From Desulforamulus ruminis DSM 2154 (GTDB taxonomy: Bacteria > Bacillota > Desulfotomaculia > Desulfotomaculales > Desulfotomaculaceae), in assembly GCF_000215085.1 (NCBI RefSeq), contig NC_015589.1, positions 372,001-436,000 of the forward strand: a stretch of 64,000 nt of DNA, written 5' to 3'. Below the pieces are notes generated by a model. That model did not search any database, had not been told where the DNA came from, and saw only the letters and a program-made list of their open reading frames with translations. A program made the translations under genes and the position numbers. This document shows, piece after piece, positions 8,692 through 18,466 of the stretch (positions are counted from its first letter, which is position 1; each line of letters opens with the position of its first letter).

Positions 8692-8904
8692 TTTTATTAT
8701 AGTTTCATTTTAGCGCCCTGTCAACAGGCTATTTAAATTTTTTCATATTATTTTTTACTTATTCTATAATTAAACAAAATGGCTATTAAATAAATTAACT
8801 ACCTGTAAGGGGAGAAGGGGAGATAAGGTTAAAAATACGTATTTCTGCTGATTTCTAATTGAAATCTTATGTATTTAGTTTCCTAACCCGATGGGCCTCT
8901 TTTT

Positions 8905-9176
8905 TTTGCGCATTTTTGATTACTACGCCATAAATGAACTTTTAGAAAAATTAAAGGAAAAGCAAATGTAACGAAAGCTGCCCAAAGTCCATAGACCGGC
9001 AAATACTTAGTAACGGCATCTTGGATGGTTGAAGGTCCGGTTTTGTAGAAAACGCATATAGGAGAGCATAATCCAAATTAGATTGACCCAGATAAGTATA
9101 TTTACTTCTAAAACAGCAAGTTTGTTGGGTGTAATCCCAAAAGAGGAAAGCCTGACCGACCCCATGATGCCCACTG
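8905..9176 (-). pseudogene. Duplicated 3' fragment of the membrane-protein gene at 27171-28116
   Basis: This stretch is highly similar to 27171-27390 (for example the parts reading YLPVYG and LIWIMLSYMRFL on the minus strand). It lacks the rest of the gene and carries a short deletion in the segment after the GPS codons. Unlike the other copy it retains a longer natural C-terminus (LKVHLWR). It therefore preserves the 3' end lost from the other copy. Confidence 0.85.
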
Positions 9177-9229
9177 GTAATTATCTACTTTTATAGATAT
9201 ATAAACATCATTCATATAAGCAAACGAAA

Positions 9230-9254
9230 AGGCCACCCGTAAAGGATGGCCCTA
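9230..9254 (-). terminator. Terminator of the chemoreceptor gene
   Basis: On the minus strand GGCCATCC, loop TTTAC, GGGTGGCC, then CCTTTTCG. The same hairpin is duplicated at about 6405-6429. Confidence 0.8.
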
Positions 9255-9260
9255 GAACAA

Positions 9261-11126
9261 CTAAGCTACATTAAATCTTCCGGCCAGCGTCTGAAGCTCT
9301 TTTGCCAGATCAGCTAGACTTTGGCCAGTAGCACTGATTTCCTCTACAGATCCCGTTTGTTCTTCAACAGTCATAGTTACATTCTGTACTGCCGAAGAAG
9401 TTTCTTTGGCGGCTGCAGCTACTGCCTGGATATCGTTCGCTAATTCCTGGACAGCATAAATTATTTTTTCAAATGTAGTCCCTACTCCTTGCACCAACAG
9501 CGATCCGGATTCGACTTGATCCTTTGCTTCGTCCATGGTTTGTACTGCTATTTGGGATTCGTGTTGGATGGTATTGCTCAGGGAAAATATCTCTTTAGCC
9601 GCTACGGCAGACTGCTCGGCCAATTTGCGCACTTCTTCGGCTACCACAGCAAACCCTTGGCCATGAGTTCCTGCACGTGCGGCTTCAATGGCTGCGTTTA
9701 AGGCCAGAAGGTTGGTCTGATCAGCAATGTTGGTAATTAATACAACAATCTCAGATATTTTAGCTGCCGAGCTCTTTAATCCCTGAATTACTTTTCCATT
9801 CTGATTCGTTGCCTTCGCGATAGTGTCCATCTTCTCAATAATATTCTTTATTCCTTCGTTGCCTTCCAAGGCATAACTGGCGGCCTTGTTAGAGGCATCG
9901 GCCACGCACTGGACATTTGCTGCGACCAGTTCCACCGTCGTAGCCACCTCGGTAACGGTAGAAGAAGTTTCGTTCGTACCGACCGCAACATTTTCAGCAT
10001 TGGCAGATAGTTGAAAGGCTGATGATGCAATATCCTGTGATTTATCATGCAGTTGGCCCACAAGTTCCCTGAGATTGACCAGCATTGCGTTAAAAGAATC
10101 TGCCAGTCGACCAACCTCATCCCTGGACCTGACTTTAATTGGTTCACCGGCTAGATCGCCGGAAGCAATTCTGGCCGCTGCCTGGTCCACGAGGTTAATT
10201 GGTTTAACCACTTTACTTATAATCCAAACACCTAATAGACTAATCAATACGATCATAATTAATCCGGCTAGAATCATGTTCTTTAGTGTGGAATTAGTCA
10301 TTTTGATGTTTTCTGCAAGGGAAAGCCCGGCACCAACTACCCCGATAATTTTACCTTCGGGATCCTCAAGGGGCATATAGCTAATTATGTATGGTTGGTT
10401 TCCCAGGTCTACATTTTCTTTGATGCTGTCCCTTCTTTGCAGCACCTCGGCCTGCACTTTTTGGCTGATAGAACTACCTATTTTAACATCCTTGAAACTG
10501 CTGCTTACCACTTCGCTCTCTTGTGAAATTAGGATATTGACGCCCAATAGCTCACTGATTTCTTCAGCGACACTGTTCTGACTGAAAATATACCCGGCTG
10601 TGACCACTCCGATGACGGTTCCCTTTTCGTCCTTAATCGGTACGCCAGACCGGATTGATAATTTTACGATGTTACCGGTTTCTATTCCCACGTTCGCCTG
10701 GCCAACGGTGGCTTGCTTAATAGCACTTTGTTTAATTATGTTGTCGCCATAACTGTCTGGCTGGTGGGCTTTAGCAATGGTGGTTCCCTTTTCGTCGGTG
10801 ATCACCAGGTATTCTAAGCCGGATTCTTTCATGAGAGGGGTAGTAACGGACAGTAAGTGTTCTCTGCTTCCTGACTTAACTCCTGCAATCACATCTGGAT
10901 TGAGTGCCACAATTTTAGTTTTCTCTAGGGCCTCTTTTTTTCGCTGCTGAATAAAGGTGTCCACCGCTACCTGCTTGGCACTAATTTCCTTTTCGATTTG
11001 CTTATTCATATTACTGCTAGACTGATTGATGCCTATGTAAATACTAATGCTGGCTACCAGAAAAACCAATCCCATGATAAGAAACATTGCCTTATATCTT
11101 AGAGAATGAATTACCTTGTCTTTCAT
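9261..11126 (-). CDS. Methyl-accepting chemotaxis protein with extracellular Cache-type sensor
   Basis: The protein is 621 residues. A first membrane helix lies at about 12-32, followed by an extracellular sensor of about 240 residues of the single-Cache type (repeated ITDEKGT and IGVVTAG-like strands). A second helix is at about 282-303, then a HAMP domain ([18 protein letters not shown]), then a long cytoplasmic signalling domain. The hairpin tip [16 protein letters not shown] and the [18 protein letters not shown] segment are intact. It would relay ligand binding to CheA/CheW at the cell pole. The ligand is unknown. AGGTTTTTTCAT near the start gives a usable ribosome binding site. Its 3' 490 bases are duplicated in broken form at 6388-6880. 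Confidence 0.95.
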   Translation of the reverse strand: MKDKVIHSLRYKAMFLIMGLVFLVASISIYIGINQSSSNMNKQIEKEISAKQVAVDTFIQQRKKEALEKTKIVALNPDVIAGVKSGSREHLLSVTTPLMKESGLEYLVITDEKGTTIAKAHQPDSYGDNIIKQSAIKQATVGQANVGIETGNIVKLSIRSGVPIKDEKGTVIGVVTAGYIFSQNSVAEEISELLGVNILISQESEVVSSSFKDVKIGSSISQKVQAEVLQRRDSIKENVDLGNQPYIISYMPLEDPEGKIIGVVGAGLSLAENIKMTNSTLKNMILAGLIMIVLISLLGVWIISKVVKPINLVDQAAARIASGDLAGEPIKVRSRDEVGRLADSFNAMLVNLRELVGQLHDKSQDIASSAFQLSANAENVAVGTNETSSTVTEVATTVELVAANVQCVADASNKAASYALEGNEGIKNIIEKMDTIAKATNQNGKVIQGLKSSAAKISEIVVLITNIADQTNLLALNAAIEAARAGTHGQGFAVVAEEVRKLAEQSAVAAKEIFSLSNTIQHESQIAVQTMDEAKDQVESGSLLVQGVGTTFEKIIYAVQELANDIQAVAAAAKETSSAVQNVTMTVEEQTGSVEEISATGQSLADLAKELQTLAGRFNVA

Positions 11127-11654
11127 ATGAAAAAACCTCCCATTATCTCTAAAATTAGCATGACGTTTTCACTTTCATTTTTCACCACCTATCCAAAGGA
11201 GGGCACCAACAAGTTATAGATTTTTAAATATTGGTAGTTTTTGGCTATACCACCATAATTAACAGTGCCCTGGTATTATTTGGTTTGAAAGGTATTATAG
11301 CAACTTTTTGCCTTTACTTATGTTAAGAGTTTTACAGTAAATTGTCGTATTAACGACAAAAGGCGGTTTGTAATTTTTATTTTGTACTTGTTAGGCTTAA
11401 AGAAATAGCGAATGCTGCACAAGTGTTATCACGAAGAGAGTTAGTGAAGAGACTACAAGTGAACCCAGCAAGAATAACCAGAGGATTTCAGAAGGTGAAG
11501 AATTAATAAAAAGATAAATCGAAAAGTAAGCCTGATCCCATGCCCCTATTCTAAGGGAAGGAGCAGATCCATTATTTTTCATGTATAATGTTAAGTGTCT
11601 AATATAAGACATACCAGCTTAAAATCATACCATAAAAACAGAGGGGTGCCGCCA
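11127..11654. other. Intergenic region with a decayed element copy
   Basis: The stretch holds the promoter side of the chemoreceptor gene and, at 11401-11545, the right end of the dispersed element. The remaining bases are AT-rich without a recognisable gene. Confidence 0.5.
11401..11545 (+). mobile_element. Right-end remnant of the dispersed element (copy B)
   Basis: About 120 bases match 6255-6375. The plus strand encodes VLSRRELVKRLQVNPARITR, a helix-turn-helix-like stretch, and ends with AAAAGTAAGCCTGATCCCATG. No left end is visible. Confidence 0.6.
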
Positions 11655-12935
11655 ATGTTACGACCAGATGGAGAACAATTATTAAAAGACTTTTCATTTT
11701 CAGCATACCCACGTCGAGTGACAGAAATCATTCCCGGCGTCATATATCATGTTATGGGTTATGGCCACACCAATGCCAGCTTTATCATTGGAGAAACGTC
11801 GGTCGTGCTGATTGATACCCTTGATACCGACTATCGTGCAGCAGCCGTCAAGGCCATTATCGCCGAGCATACCAACAAGCCGGTTAAAACCATCATCTAC
11901 ACCCACAGCCATCCGGATCACCGTGGTGGGGCAGGAGTTTTTATGGACAGTGATCCAGAAATTATTGCCTTTGCTCCTTGCAAACCAGTCCTCGGGCGAA
12001 TGGATGCCCTGAAGGACGTGCTCGATAAGCGCGGTATCATGCAACATGGCTATGAGCTCAGCGATGAGGAAGCCATTTGTCAAGGCATCGGCATTCGTGA
12101 AGGCATGGTTCAGGGCGAAGGCAACAGGGCTTTTGTACCCCCAACTGCTGTTTATAGTGAGGAAAAAATTATACGGAATATTGATGGTATTACTCTAGAA
12201 CTGGCTGCTGCTCCAGGTGAAACTGATGATCAACTTTTGATCTGGTCGCCGGCACACAAGGTACTCTTCTGTGGTGATAATTATTACGGTTGCTGGCCCA
12301 ATCTATATGCTATCCGAGGCAGTCAGTACCGGGATATAAATACCTGGATAGAGACCTTGGATAAGCTAATCGCTTATAAGGCTGAATATCTCCTCCCAGG
12401 CCATACCCGCCCCATCATTGGAGAAACTGCTGTTATAGAAACCTTAACTAATTTCCGGGATGCTATTGATTACATACTTACAGAAACCCTTAAAGCTATG
12501 AATCAGGGCATGACCATGGATGAGGCGGCAGAGGCTGTTAAATTGCCTGAAAAATGGGCCAATCTTCCTTATCTGGGTGAATTTTACGGTACGGTTGCCT
12601 GGTCTGTTCGCGGCATATATGCCGGTTATGTTGGCTGGTTTGATGGCAACCCGACCAATCTCAATCCTTTACCAAAACGGACCCGTGCAGAAAAAACCAT
12701 TGCTCTTATGGGTGGCGCAGAGTCCGTCCTTTCTGCTATCGGCCAAGCCTTGGACAATAAAGAAGCTCAATGGGCTGTTGAGCTTGCAGATGTACTTATT
12801 GCAGCGGATTGTTTCAATAAAGAAGCGAAACATTACAAAGCCCAAGGACTTCTTAGCCTAGGGCGCCTTGAAACAAGCGCTAATGGCCGTCACTATTACA
12901 TCGCCTGCGCTAAGGAACTACTTTCAGATTTGTAA
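11655..12935 (+). CDS. Alkyl sulfatase-like metallo-beta-lactamase hydrolase
   Basis: About 426 residues. The zinc-binding motif THSHPDHRGG (near residues 77-86), the PGETDDQLLIW segment and LPGHTRP match the SdsA1/BDS1 branch of the metallo-beta-lactamase fold, which hydrolyses primary or secondary alkyl sulfates to alcohol and sulfate. The helical alkylsulfatase dimerisation region follows (MTMDEAAEAVKLP onward to about residue 420). The SCP2-like C-terminal domain of full-length SdsA1 is missing, and there is no signal peptide, so the enzyme is cytoplasmic. Start 11655 is chosen because GAGGGG lies 9 bases upstream and the family N-terminus begins there. In a sulfate reducer the released sulfate could be respired. 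The substrate is inferred. Confidence 0.8.
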   Translation: MLRPDGEQLLKDFSFSAYPRRVTEIIPGVIYHVMGYGHTNASFIIGETSVVLIDTLDTDYRAAAVKAIIAEHTNKPVKTIIYTHSHPDHRGGAGVFMDSDPEIIAFAPCKPVLGRMDALKDVLDKRGIMQHGYELSDEEAICQGIGIREGMVQGEGNRAFVPPTAVYSEEKIIRNIDGITLELAAAPGETDDQLLIWSPAHKVLFCGDNYYGCWPNLYAIRGSQYRDINTWIETLDKLIAYKAEYLLPGHTRPIIGETAVIETLTNFRDAIDYILTETLKAMNQGMTMDEAAEAVKLPEKWANLPYLGEFYGTVAWSVRGIYAGYVGWFDGNPTNLNPLPKRTRAEKTIALMGGAESVLSAIGQALDNKEAQWAVELADVLIAADCFNKEAKHYKAQGLLSLGRLETSANGRHYYIACAKELLSDL

Positions 12936-13020
12936 TACTGTCAAAATACAGCCGTTGAATTCACTGTAGCACCAAAGTTGCACTGCTCAAAAAGCTACCA
13001 TTCTACTGCTAAGCAGCTAC

Positions 13021-13053
13021 AAAGTCAGTCATGTTAATTGGCTGACTTTTTAA
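13021..13053 (+). terminator. Terminator after the alkylsulfatase-like gene
   Basis: AAAGTCAGTC, loop, GGCTGACTTTTT: an 8-9 base-pair stem followed by a T-run, 85 bases past the stop codon. Confidence 0.75.
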
Positions 13054-13089
13054 TTATCTCCTGAGAAATTAAAATAGATTATGGTCATA

Positions 13090-13806
13090 TCAACTTAACT
13101 TTATTCTTCCCTTTACATACTCCGGTACAATCTTTAACTTATTGGATTGAAGACAATAAGAAATATCATCTAATCTATTAAGGTTATATAACCGTTCACC
13201 GTTTCGGCTTTTAATTACAGTTTGCAAAAGTCGATCCTTCACTGCCGTATACATTAATAGAGCACCACGGGCTGAATCAGAGAGGTGTATGACTTCATCC
13301 GGCTGTTCAGATAATATGTCCACTAGAAATCCAGCACACAGCGTGTCTTCTAAAGAAAGAAGACCGTCTGTTCCAGCACATACAATTAAGATGTTTTTCC
13401 CATGTTTTAGGGCTTTTTGGCAAACAGCATTTGCGTTTAGAAATGAACCAATTAACGTACACTTTGCGCCTTCGGTAGCCTTAATGGCAGTAGTTCCATT
13501 GGTAGTTGTCATAATAATCGTTTGATCTTTTACTTTTTCCCGTGAAAATTCAAAGGGAGAATTTCCAAAATCAAAACCGTCAATTTTTATTGACTGTCGT
13601 TCGCCTGCAAACAGGGCAGGTCCTATTCGATCAGCAAGATCGCGGGCTTCCTCCGTCGATAAAACGGGGATTATAGTTCTACACCCATTTGAAATCGATG
13701 TAACGATAGTTGTTGTTGCCCGAAATATATCCAATACTATACAGACTGTATTAGAGAGATTCCCCTGTTTAATATCTCCGGGCAAGTATGCAATATCAAT
13801 CTTCAT
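13090..13806 (-). CDS. comB: 2-phosphosulfolactate phosphatase family protein (ComB-like)
   Basis: About 238 residues. Family blocks seen are VLDIFRATTTIV, LFAGERQ, GNSPFEF, TTTNGTTAI and CAGTDGLLSLED. ComB is a magnesium-dependent phosphatase making sulfolactate in coenzyme M biosynthesis, and homologues occur in many bacteria that do not make coenzyme M. Its role here is therefore open; a link to organosulfonate metabolism is only suggested by the nearby sulfite reductase genes. Start 13806 (MKIDIAYLPGD) is preferred to 13932, because the longer frame would cross a strong terminator hairpin at 13920-13946 and GGTTGGTGAAG precedes 13806. Confidence 0.85.
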   Translation of the reverse strand: MKIDIAYLPGDIKQGNLSNTVCIVLDIFRATTTIVTSISNGCRTIIPVLSTEEARDLADRIGPALFAGERQSIKIDGFDFGNSPFEFSREKVKDQTIIMTTTNGTTAIKATEGAKCTLIGSFLNANAVCQKALKHGKNILIVCAGTDGLLSLEDTLCAGFLVDILSEQPDEVIHLSDSARGALLMYTAVKDRLLQTVIKSRNGERLYNLNRLDDISYCLQSNKLKIVPEYVKGRIKLS

Positions 13807-13919
13807 AACTTCACCAACCTTATTGATTATTGAAGAAAGTTCTCTTTTGACTAAATCAACGGTAACGATTTCTGTATAAAGAAGATGTATTGAGGAAATC
13901 TGGCATGGCTGTACATTAT

Positions 13920-13946
13920 TAAGAGCGGACACAGTCCGCTCTTTTG
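13920..13946 (-). terminator. Terminator-like hairpin between dsrD and comB
   Basis: AAGAGCGGAC, a three-base loop, GTCCGCTCTT: a perfect 10-base-pair stem 22 bases past the dsrD stop. The T-run is stronger on the plus strand, so it may be bidirectional or act as a 3'-end stabiliser of the dsr message. Confidence 0.7.
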
Positions 13947-13968
13947 GGGTTTAACAATAATGTTAATA

Positions 13969-14187
13969 TCAGTCCTCTTTCAGAACTCCGGGTGTATGAT
14001 CTTTACCAGCCAGGGTTATATAGGAGGTACCAATGTAAAGGTACTCAATTTTACCCTCTTTAGCCAATTCTGCTACAGCCTTATCTACTTCTTTCTTTTT
14101 AACACCTATTTTTTCTGCAACTACACGAGGTTTTTCTTTACTTACTGCTGTGAGATAATCCAAAATTTTTTCTTTTATTTCTTCCAT
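13969..14187 (-). CDS. dsrD: DsrD, sulfite reductase-associated winged-helix protein
   Basis: A 72-residue protein with the compact DsrD winged helix: an N-terminal helix EEIKEKILDYLTAV, then RVVAEKIGVKKKEVDKAV and a wing KIEYLYIGTSYITLAG. DsrD is found next to dsrAB in sulfate reducers and has been reported as an allosteric activator of DsrAB rather than a DNA-binding regulator. It is the third gene of the operon, 110 bases after dsrB. A GGTGGTG ribosome binding site precedes the ATG. Length is close to the usual 75-80 residues. Confidence 0.95.
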   Translation of the reverse strand: MEEIKEKILDYLTAVSKEKPRVVAEKIGVKKKEVDKAVAELAKEGKIEYLYIGTSYITLAGKDHTPGVLKED

Positions 14188-14238
14188 TATTTACACCACC
14201 GTTTCCTACCATCCTTATGGGGTGGTAAATGTTGAAAT

Positions 14239-14260
14239 GCCGCCGCCTTACGACGACGGC
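14239..14260 (-). promoter_or_regulatory. RNA hairpin with GUAA tetraloop between dsrB and dsrD
   Basis: On the minus strand GCCGTCGTC, loop GTAA, GGCGGCGGC. All nine pairs form in RNA if G-U is allowed, and two of them are G-U on this strand only. That favours a structure of the dsr transcript rather than of the opposite strand. A GNRA tetraloop closes it. No T-run follows, so it is not a simple terminator. Confidence 0.7.
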
Positions 14261-14297
14261 TTATAAAATATTTTACTTAGTGTTAAGGGCGAATGAC

Positions 14298-15362
14298 TTA
14301 CCACTTGAACTGAGTGGTGCTTCTAAAAGTAGTTTGGGCCAGCGTAAAGTCATCAATATGCTTGTCGGTAAATTGCAGACCAGTAATTTCAAAGAACTTC
14401 TCCCAACTGATGCGGTCGATCCACTCAGCCATACGCTCACCAGGTTGAGCATTTGCTGCCCATACTTCAACCAGATGTTTAACTGCGTCAACCACTTCCG
14501 GCCAACGTGGGGGATTGTTGGGTAGGAAAGGAATAGCCAAACGGGAGAATCTGGGACCAATACGACTATTAGAAATTTTTCCACCCACCCAGATGGAAAC
14601 AGCGTCATTCTTAGCGTCGATAATCTGTACAGAAGGGCACATGGTGTAGCAGTTACCACAGTACATACAACGCTCAGACTTAATATCCACTGATTTCAAT
14701 TTGGGGTTGGGACGAATAGCTGCGGTGGGGCAGCTAGCAGTCAAAGTAGGAATTTCACACAGCTTACTGATGTTTTCATGGTCAATCTTGGGTACCGTTC
14801 TGTGGATACCCAGGATGGCTATGTCGGAGCAATGTACAGCACCACACATGTTCAAACAGCAAGCCAGAGCAATTCTCATCTTAGCAGGCAGCTTCATGGT
14901 GGTGAAGTGCTCAAACAGCTCATCCATAACTGCTTTAACAATACCGGAAGCATCTGTAGCAGGAGTATGGCAGTGTACCCAACCTTGGGTGTGTACGATG
15001 TTGGTAATGGAGTTACCGGTACCACCAACAGGGATTCCCCTTTCTTGCAGGTCCGTAATGAGGGGATCAATTTTGGTTTCATCACTTAGAAGGAATTCAA
15101 TATTATGACGGCTGGTGAATCTCAAGAAACCATCGCAATATTTGTCAGCTAATTCACAGATTTCACGGATGAAGTGGATACTAAGAAGACGCGGAGAACC
15201 AGCACGTACAGTGTACAGCTTGGCTCCGGTTTCAGATACGTGTACTAAAACGCCGGGCTTAACAATTTCATGATACTGCCATTTACCATAGTTTTCTTTG
15301 ATAATGGGTGGCAACATCTCTTTATACAGCGGTGGTCCGATGTCGGTTCTTGCTTGTGCCAA
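14298..15362 (-). CDS. dsrB: Dissimilatory sulfite reductase beta subunit
   Basis: The protein is 354 residues. The siroheme/[4Fe-4S] coupling region is seen in [13 protein letters not shown] and the CPTAA segment, and the inserted ferredoxin domain in [15 protein letters not shown]. Together with DsrA it forms the alpha2-beta2 enzyme that reduces sulfite in the cytoplasm, passing intermediates to DsrC. It starts 33 bases after dsrA, from a TTG codon (MAQARTD) with AGAGGTGA upstream, a less usual start. The sequence is full length and intact. DsrC and the DsrMK(JOP) membrane complex are not in this window. Confidence 0.98.
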   Translation of the reverse strand: MAQARTDIGPPLYKEMLPPIIKENYGKWQYHEIVKPGVLVHVSETGAKLYTVRAGSPRLLSIHFIREICELADKYCDGFLRFTSRHNIEFLLSDETKIDPLITDLQERGIPVGGTGNSITNIVHTQGWVHCHTPATDASGIVKAVMDELFEHFTTMKLPAKMRIALACCLNMCGAVHCSDIAILGIHRTVPKIDHENISKLCEIPTLTASCPTAAIRPNPKLKSVDIKSERCMYCGNCYTMCPSVQIIDAKNDAVSIWVGGKISNSRIGPRFSRLAIPFLPNNPPRWPEVVDAVKHLVEVWAANAQPGERMAEWIDRISWEKFFEITGLQFTDKHIDDFTLAQTTFRSTTQFKW

Positions 15363-15395
15363 AACAGTTCACCTCTCCCAATTTCATTATTTAAA

Positions 15396-16592
15396 TTAGT
15401 CCTGAACAGTTTCTTCAGGCCACCAGAAAAAGAAGGGATTAGCACGTGGAGCAGATACCATTTGTGGAATAGGCTCTCTACCAATACCCCGCAGAAAATT
15501 ACGCATACCCAGACGCAGGATTAGCTCACCAATGCGCTCGCGGGTCTTGCCGTTTTCATCCCACCATGCCCAGCAGGCTTCAAAAAATTCTTTAATTTCA
15601 TCATAGGGCGGCTCAACTTTCATAAAGGGTACGACTACCCAACCCATCATAGCCCCTTGAAGAATGGGAGCTTTACCACCTACTAAGATGGTTGCGCCAC
15701 GATCATCTCCAGGACGCAATGCCTTGCACATTTTGTTGATGCAGTGCATGCAACGGGTGCAGTTAGCGTTGTCAATGGTCAGTTCGTTGCCATCCCAAGA
15801 CATGCACTTGGTGGGGCACTTGGAAATTACCATTCCATTAATATCAAAGCCGGCAGCAACATATTCACGAACAGCCTCTTGTTTGATCTTGATATCGTCC
15901 CTCCAAGTACCTTGAACAGAGAAATCGGAACGGGCTATAGAAGCTACGCAGTCGTTGGGACAACCAGAAATCTTAATTTTTGATTTATAAGGCCACATGG
16001 GGCGATGCAGATAGTCCTGAAACTCATTGGTAAAGGAATGGCACATATCCGTAGCATCAATTAACGCAAATTCACACCGTGCAGGTCCGGCACAACAACT
16101 GGGAGTCCGCAGGTTGGAACCTGAACCACCTAAGTCCATGGGATGTTCTTCAAAGTTAGAAACTTCATCAAAGATGGTTTGAATGTGTTCTGTTTTGGTA
16201 CCCAGCAGAACCATGTCACCCGTGGCGCCGTGCAGATTTGTAAGGCCGGAACCATACTTTTCCCATACATCACATACTTGACGTAGCGCTTTGGTGTTGT
16301 AGTACCAACCGGAAGGATGGTTTATACGCAGGGTGTGGAACTGTTCAATGTTTGGGAATTGTTCCGGTACGTCGGAGTAACGGCCGATTACGCCGCCGCC
16401 GTAACCCATAACACCTACCAGACCACCGTGTTTCCAGTGAGCTTTTTTCTCTTCATAGGATAGCTCTAACTGGCCTAGCAGGTCTTGGGCGGAAGGGCTG
16501 TTGGCAGCCGCTCTCTTCATCTCTTTTACAAAACTGGGCCAAGGGCCTTTCTCAAGTTCGTCCAAGAGTGGAGTCTTCTTTGTCTCCGTCAT
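15396..16592 (-). CDS. dsrA: Dissimilatory sulfite reductase alpha subunit
   Basis: The protein is 398 residues. N-terminal [14 protein letters not shown] and the block [15 protein letters not shown] are characteristic of DsrA. Cysteines that bind the siroheme-coupled cluster lie in [10 protein letters not shown] and SGCPNDC, and the ferredoxin insert in [12 protein letters not shown]. With DsrB it catalyses the six-electron reduction of sulfite in sulfate respiration. GGAGGTGTAG supplies a strong ribosome binding site. It is first in dsrABD; the promoter should lie in the 340-base gap shared with a divergent MocR-type regulator. The family in Gram-positive reducers has the same length and order. 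Confidence 0.98.
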   Translation of the reverse strand: MTETKKTPLLDELEKGPWPSFVKEMKRAAANSPSAQDLLGQLELSYEEKKAHWKHGGLVGVMGYGGGVIGRYSDVPEQFPNIEQFHTLRINHPSGWYYNTKALRQVCDVWEKYGSGLTNLHGATGDMVLLGTKTEHIQTIFDEVSNFEEHPMDLGGSGSNLRTPSCCAGPARCEFALIDATDMCHSFTNEFQDYLHRPMWPYKSKIKISGCPNDCVASIARSDFSVQGTWRDDIKIKQEAVREYVAAGFDINGMVISKCPTKCMSWDGNELTIDNANCTRCMHCINKMCKALRPGDDRGATILVGGKAPILQGAMMGWVVVPFMKVEPPYDEIKEFFEACWAWWDENGKTRERIGELILRLGMRNFLRGIGREPIPQMVSAPRANPFFFWWPEETVQD

Positions 16593-16619
16593 TAACTACA
16601 CCTCCATTTTTTTATAAAA

Positions 16620-16641
16620 AGGATAGTTAAAAATCTATCCT
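16620..16641 (-). promoter_or_regulatory. Inverted repeat in the dsrA leader
   Basis: AGGATAG, eight bases, CTATCCT: a 7-base-pair inverted repeat 28 bases before the dsrA start. It could be an operator or a leader hairpin near the ribosome binding site. Confidence 0.45.
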
Positions 16642-16843
16642 GAATTATTGGCAAAGCCGGTTAAAGCTTTTCTTTTATTAGCACATAAATCTAGCTGATT
16701 AGGAAAAAATTAAATCTGTTTAACAGAGGTAAGTTCGCTTTCACTAATTACGCGCGTTGCCAGCCTTTCCGACAACGGCAATTTCACGTAACTTTCTCCT
16801 TATTAAAAAGATTGTTCAAGGTTTTAGTAATATAGAGCACACT

Positions 16844-16870
16844 TTCAATTACAGTTAAAGTATAATTGAA
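16844..16870. promoter_or_regulatory. Inverted repeat between dsrA and the MocR regulator
   Basis: TTCAATTA, 11 bases, TAATTGAA: an 8-base-pair perfect inverted repeat 64 bases before the MocR start. It is a candidate operator for autoregulation or for control of dsrABD. The remaining gap bases show no other clear signal. Confidence 0.5.
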
Positions 16871-16933
16871 CCGTAGGATTCATCTCAACACGAAAAAAGT
16901 TCATGTGTGTTAATACAGAACCGGGTGATAACA

Positions 16934-18268
16934 TTGAATAAATACACGATTATTGAACAATACATCAAAGATCTTGTTGGGCGTGAAAAATTAAAAACCG
17001 GCCAAAAGCTCCCTTCTGTAAGGGAATTGGCCGGAAAGCTTCAATGCAGCACACTGACTGTTGTAAGGGCGTTAAAAGAACTGGAACAAGAGCATATTAT
17101 CTATTCTGTTCCCAAGAGCGGATATTATCTAGTGTCCAAAGAAGGCAATCAACAAAAGGATCCAGGGAATATCATTGATTTTTCTACAGTATTACCTGAT
17201 ATAGACTTAATCCCCTATAAAGAGTTTCAACATTGCCAGGACCAGGCAATGAAAGTGTATAAGAAAGACCTGTCATCTTATGGAAATGCCCAGGGATTAC
17301 CTTCCCTAATACAAACGCTTACCAAGCAATTACAGGATTATCAAGTATTTTGTAAGCCCTCCGCCGTAGTCATTACTGCCGGCTCACAACAAGCATTAGA
17401 TATTTTGGCAAAATTAGATTTTCCAAATGGTAAAAATACTGTTTTAATTGAAAATCCGACCTATGAACCAATAATCAAAAATCTTGAAATGAATAAAATA
17501 AGAACGATCGGTATAGAGAAAACTTTTAACGGAATTGATCTAAACAGATTAGAACAGCTTTTTAAAGAAGAGCCGATTAAATTTTTTTATACAATACCCA
17601 GATTCCACAATCCGCTTGGAAACAGTTACTCCAACAGCGAGAAAAAGTCCATTCTTAAATTAGCTCAAAAATATGAAGTTTATATTGTTGAAGACGACTA
17701 TCTTGTTGATTTAGATACAAACAAAAAAAACGTTCCGATATTCTCACTTGACGACACCGACAGAGTCATTTTTTTAAAAACATTTTCAAAGATTCTTCTG
17801 CCCGGTTTAAGAATTGCCGCAGTTGTTTTACCCGCGGAATTAGTATCCTCATTTTTACAATTTAAGCAATGGTCCGATATTTACACGTCAATCCTTCCCC
17901 AGGGAGCATTAGACATATATATTAAAAATGGCATATTTGAAAGGTCGAAATTATTATTGCAAAGAACCTATAAGGAACGTATGAAATACCTTAAACATAT
18001 CTGCAGTGAATTTGACCCCGAGATATTAAGAGTGAATGTTCCCCCCACAGGATTCTTTTTATCGATGGAGTCACAAAAAAGCATTGATTTTAGCCACATT
18101 ATCCCTACGCTGGCCAAAAGCGGGGTTATTATCAAGGATACCCGTGAGAATTTCATAGAAAAAGACAGGGAAATTAACCTATTAAAAATAAGCGTTTCCA
18201 GAACGGATAAGAAGAAAATCCGTGATGGCCTGCTTCAAATTTATGACTATTTCACCAATAAAAGGTGA
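16934..18268 (+). CDS. MocR-type GntR regulator with aminotransferase-like domain
   Basis: About 444 residues. The N-terminal GntR winged helix is KLPSVRELAGKLQCSTLTVVRAL, followed by a fold type I aminotransferase-like domain. The expected pyridoxal phosphate lysine lies in KTFSKILLPGLR, and the VIENPTYEP and PRFHNPLG blocks are family landmarks. Such proteins sense an amine, amino acid or PLP and control a neighbouring gene. It is divergent from dsrABD, but a regulatory link is inference only. The start is a TTG at 16934 with GGGTGATA upstream, or a GTG at 16907. An exact target cannot be read from sequence. Confidence 0.85.
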   Translation: MNKYTIIEQYIKDLVGREKLKTGQKLPSVRELAGKLQCSTLTVVRALKELEQEHIIYSVPKSGYYLVSKEGNQQKDPGNIIDFSTVLPDIDLIPYKEFQHCQDQAMKVYKKDLSSYGNAQGLPSLIQTLTKQLQDYQVFCKPSAVVITAGSQQALDILAKLDFPNGKNTVLIENPTYEPIIKNLEMNKIRTIGIEKTFNGIDLNRLEQLFKEEPIKFFYTIPRFHNPLGNSYSNSEKKSILKLAQKYEVYIVEDDYLVDLDTNKKNVPIFSLDDTDRVIFLKTFSKILLPGLRIAAVVLPAELVSSFLQFKQWSDIYTSILPQGALDIYIKNGIFERSKLLLQRTYKERMKYLKHICSEFDPEILRVNVPPTGFFLSMESQKSIDFSHIIPTLAKSGVIIKDTRENFIEKDREINLLKISVSRTDKKKIRDGLLQIYDYFTNKR

Positions 18269-18355
18269 ACTATGCGTTGTTAAAACATAAGCTTTGTATT
18301 ATTAGAATAGCCATGCGGTGAAATGGCTTTAGGGAACCCGTGGTACGAAACAATG

Positions 18356-18391
18356 GAAAATCCACCTGTTTCTAGAAACAGGTGGATTTTC
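18356..18391. terminator. Bidirectional terminator between the MocR and ABC-F genes
   Basis: GAAAATCCACCTGTTTC and its exact complement form an 18-base-pair stem with almost no loop, with A- and T-rich arms. It lies between two converging genes. Confidence 0.85.
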
Positions 18392-18466
18392 ATTTTCAAG
18401 GTTGCCGCTGCTTAAAATAGCTAATTTAGATAGGTATAGTGGTTAATTATCAATCACCAAACAACC

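Noticed and set aside
13807-13932. N-terminal extension of comB
   Set aside because: It would cross the dsr terminator hairpin, and no homologue-like residues are seen there.
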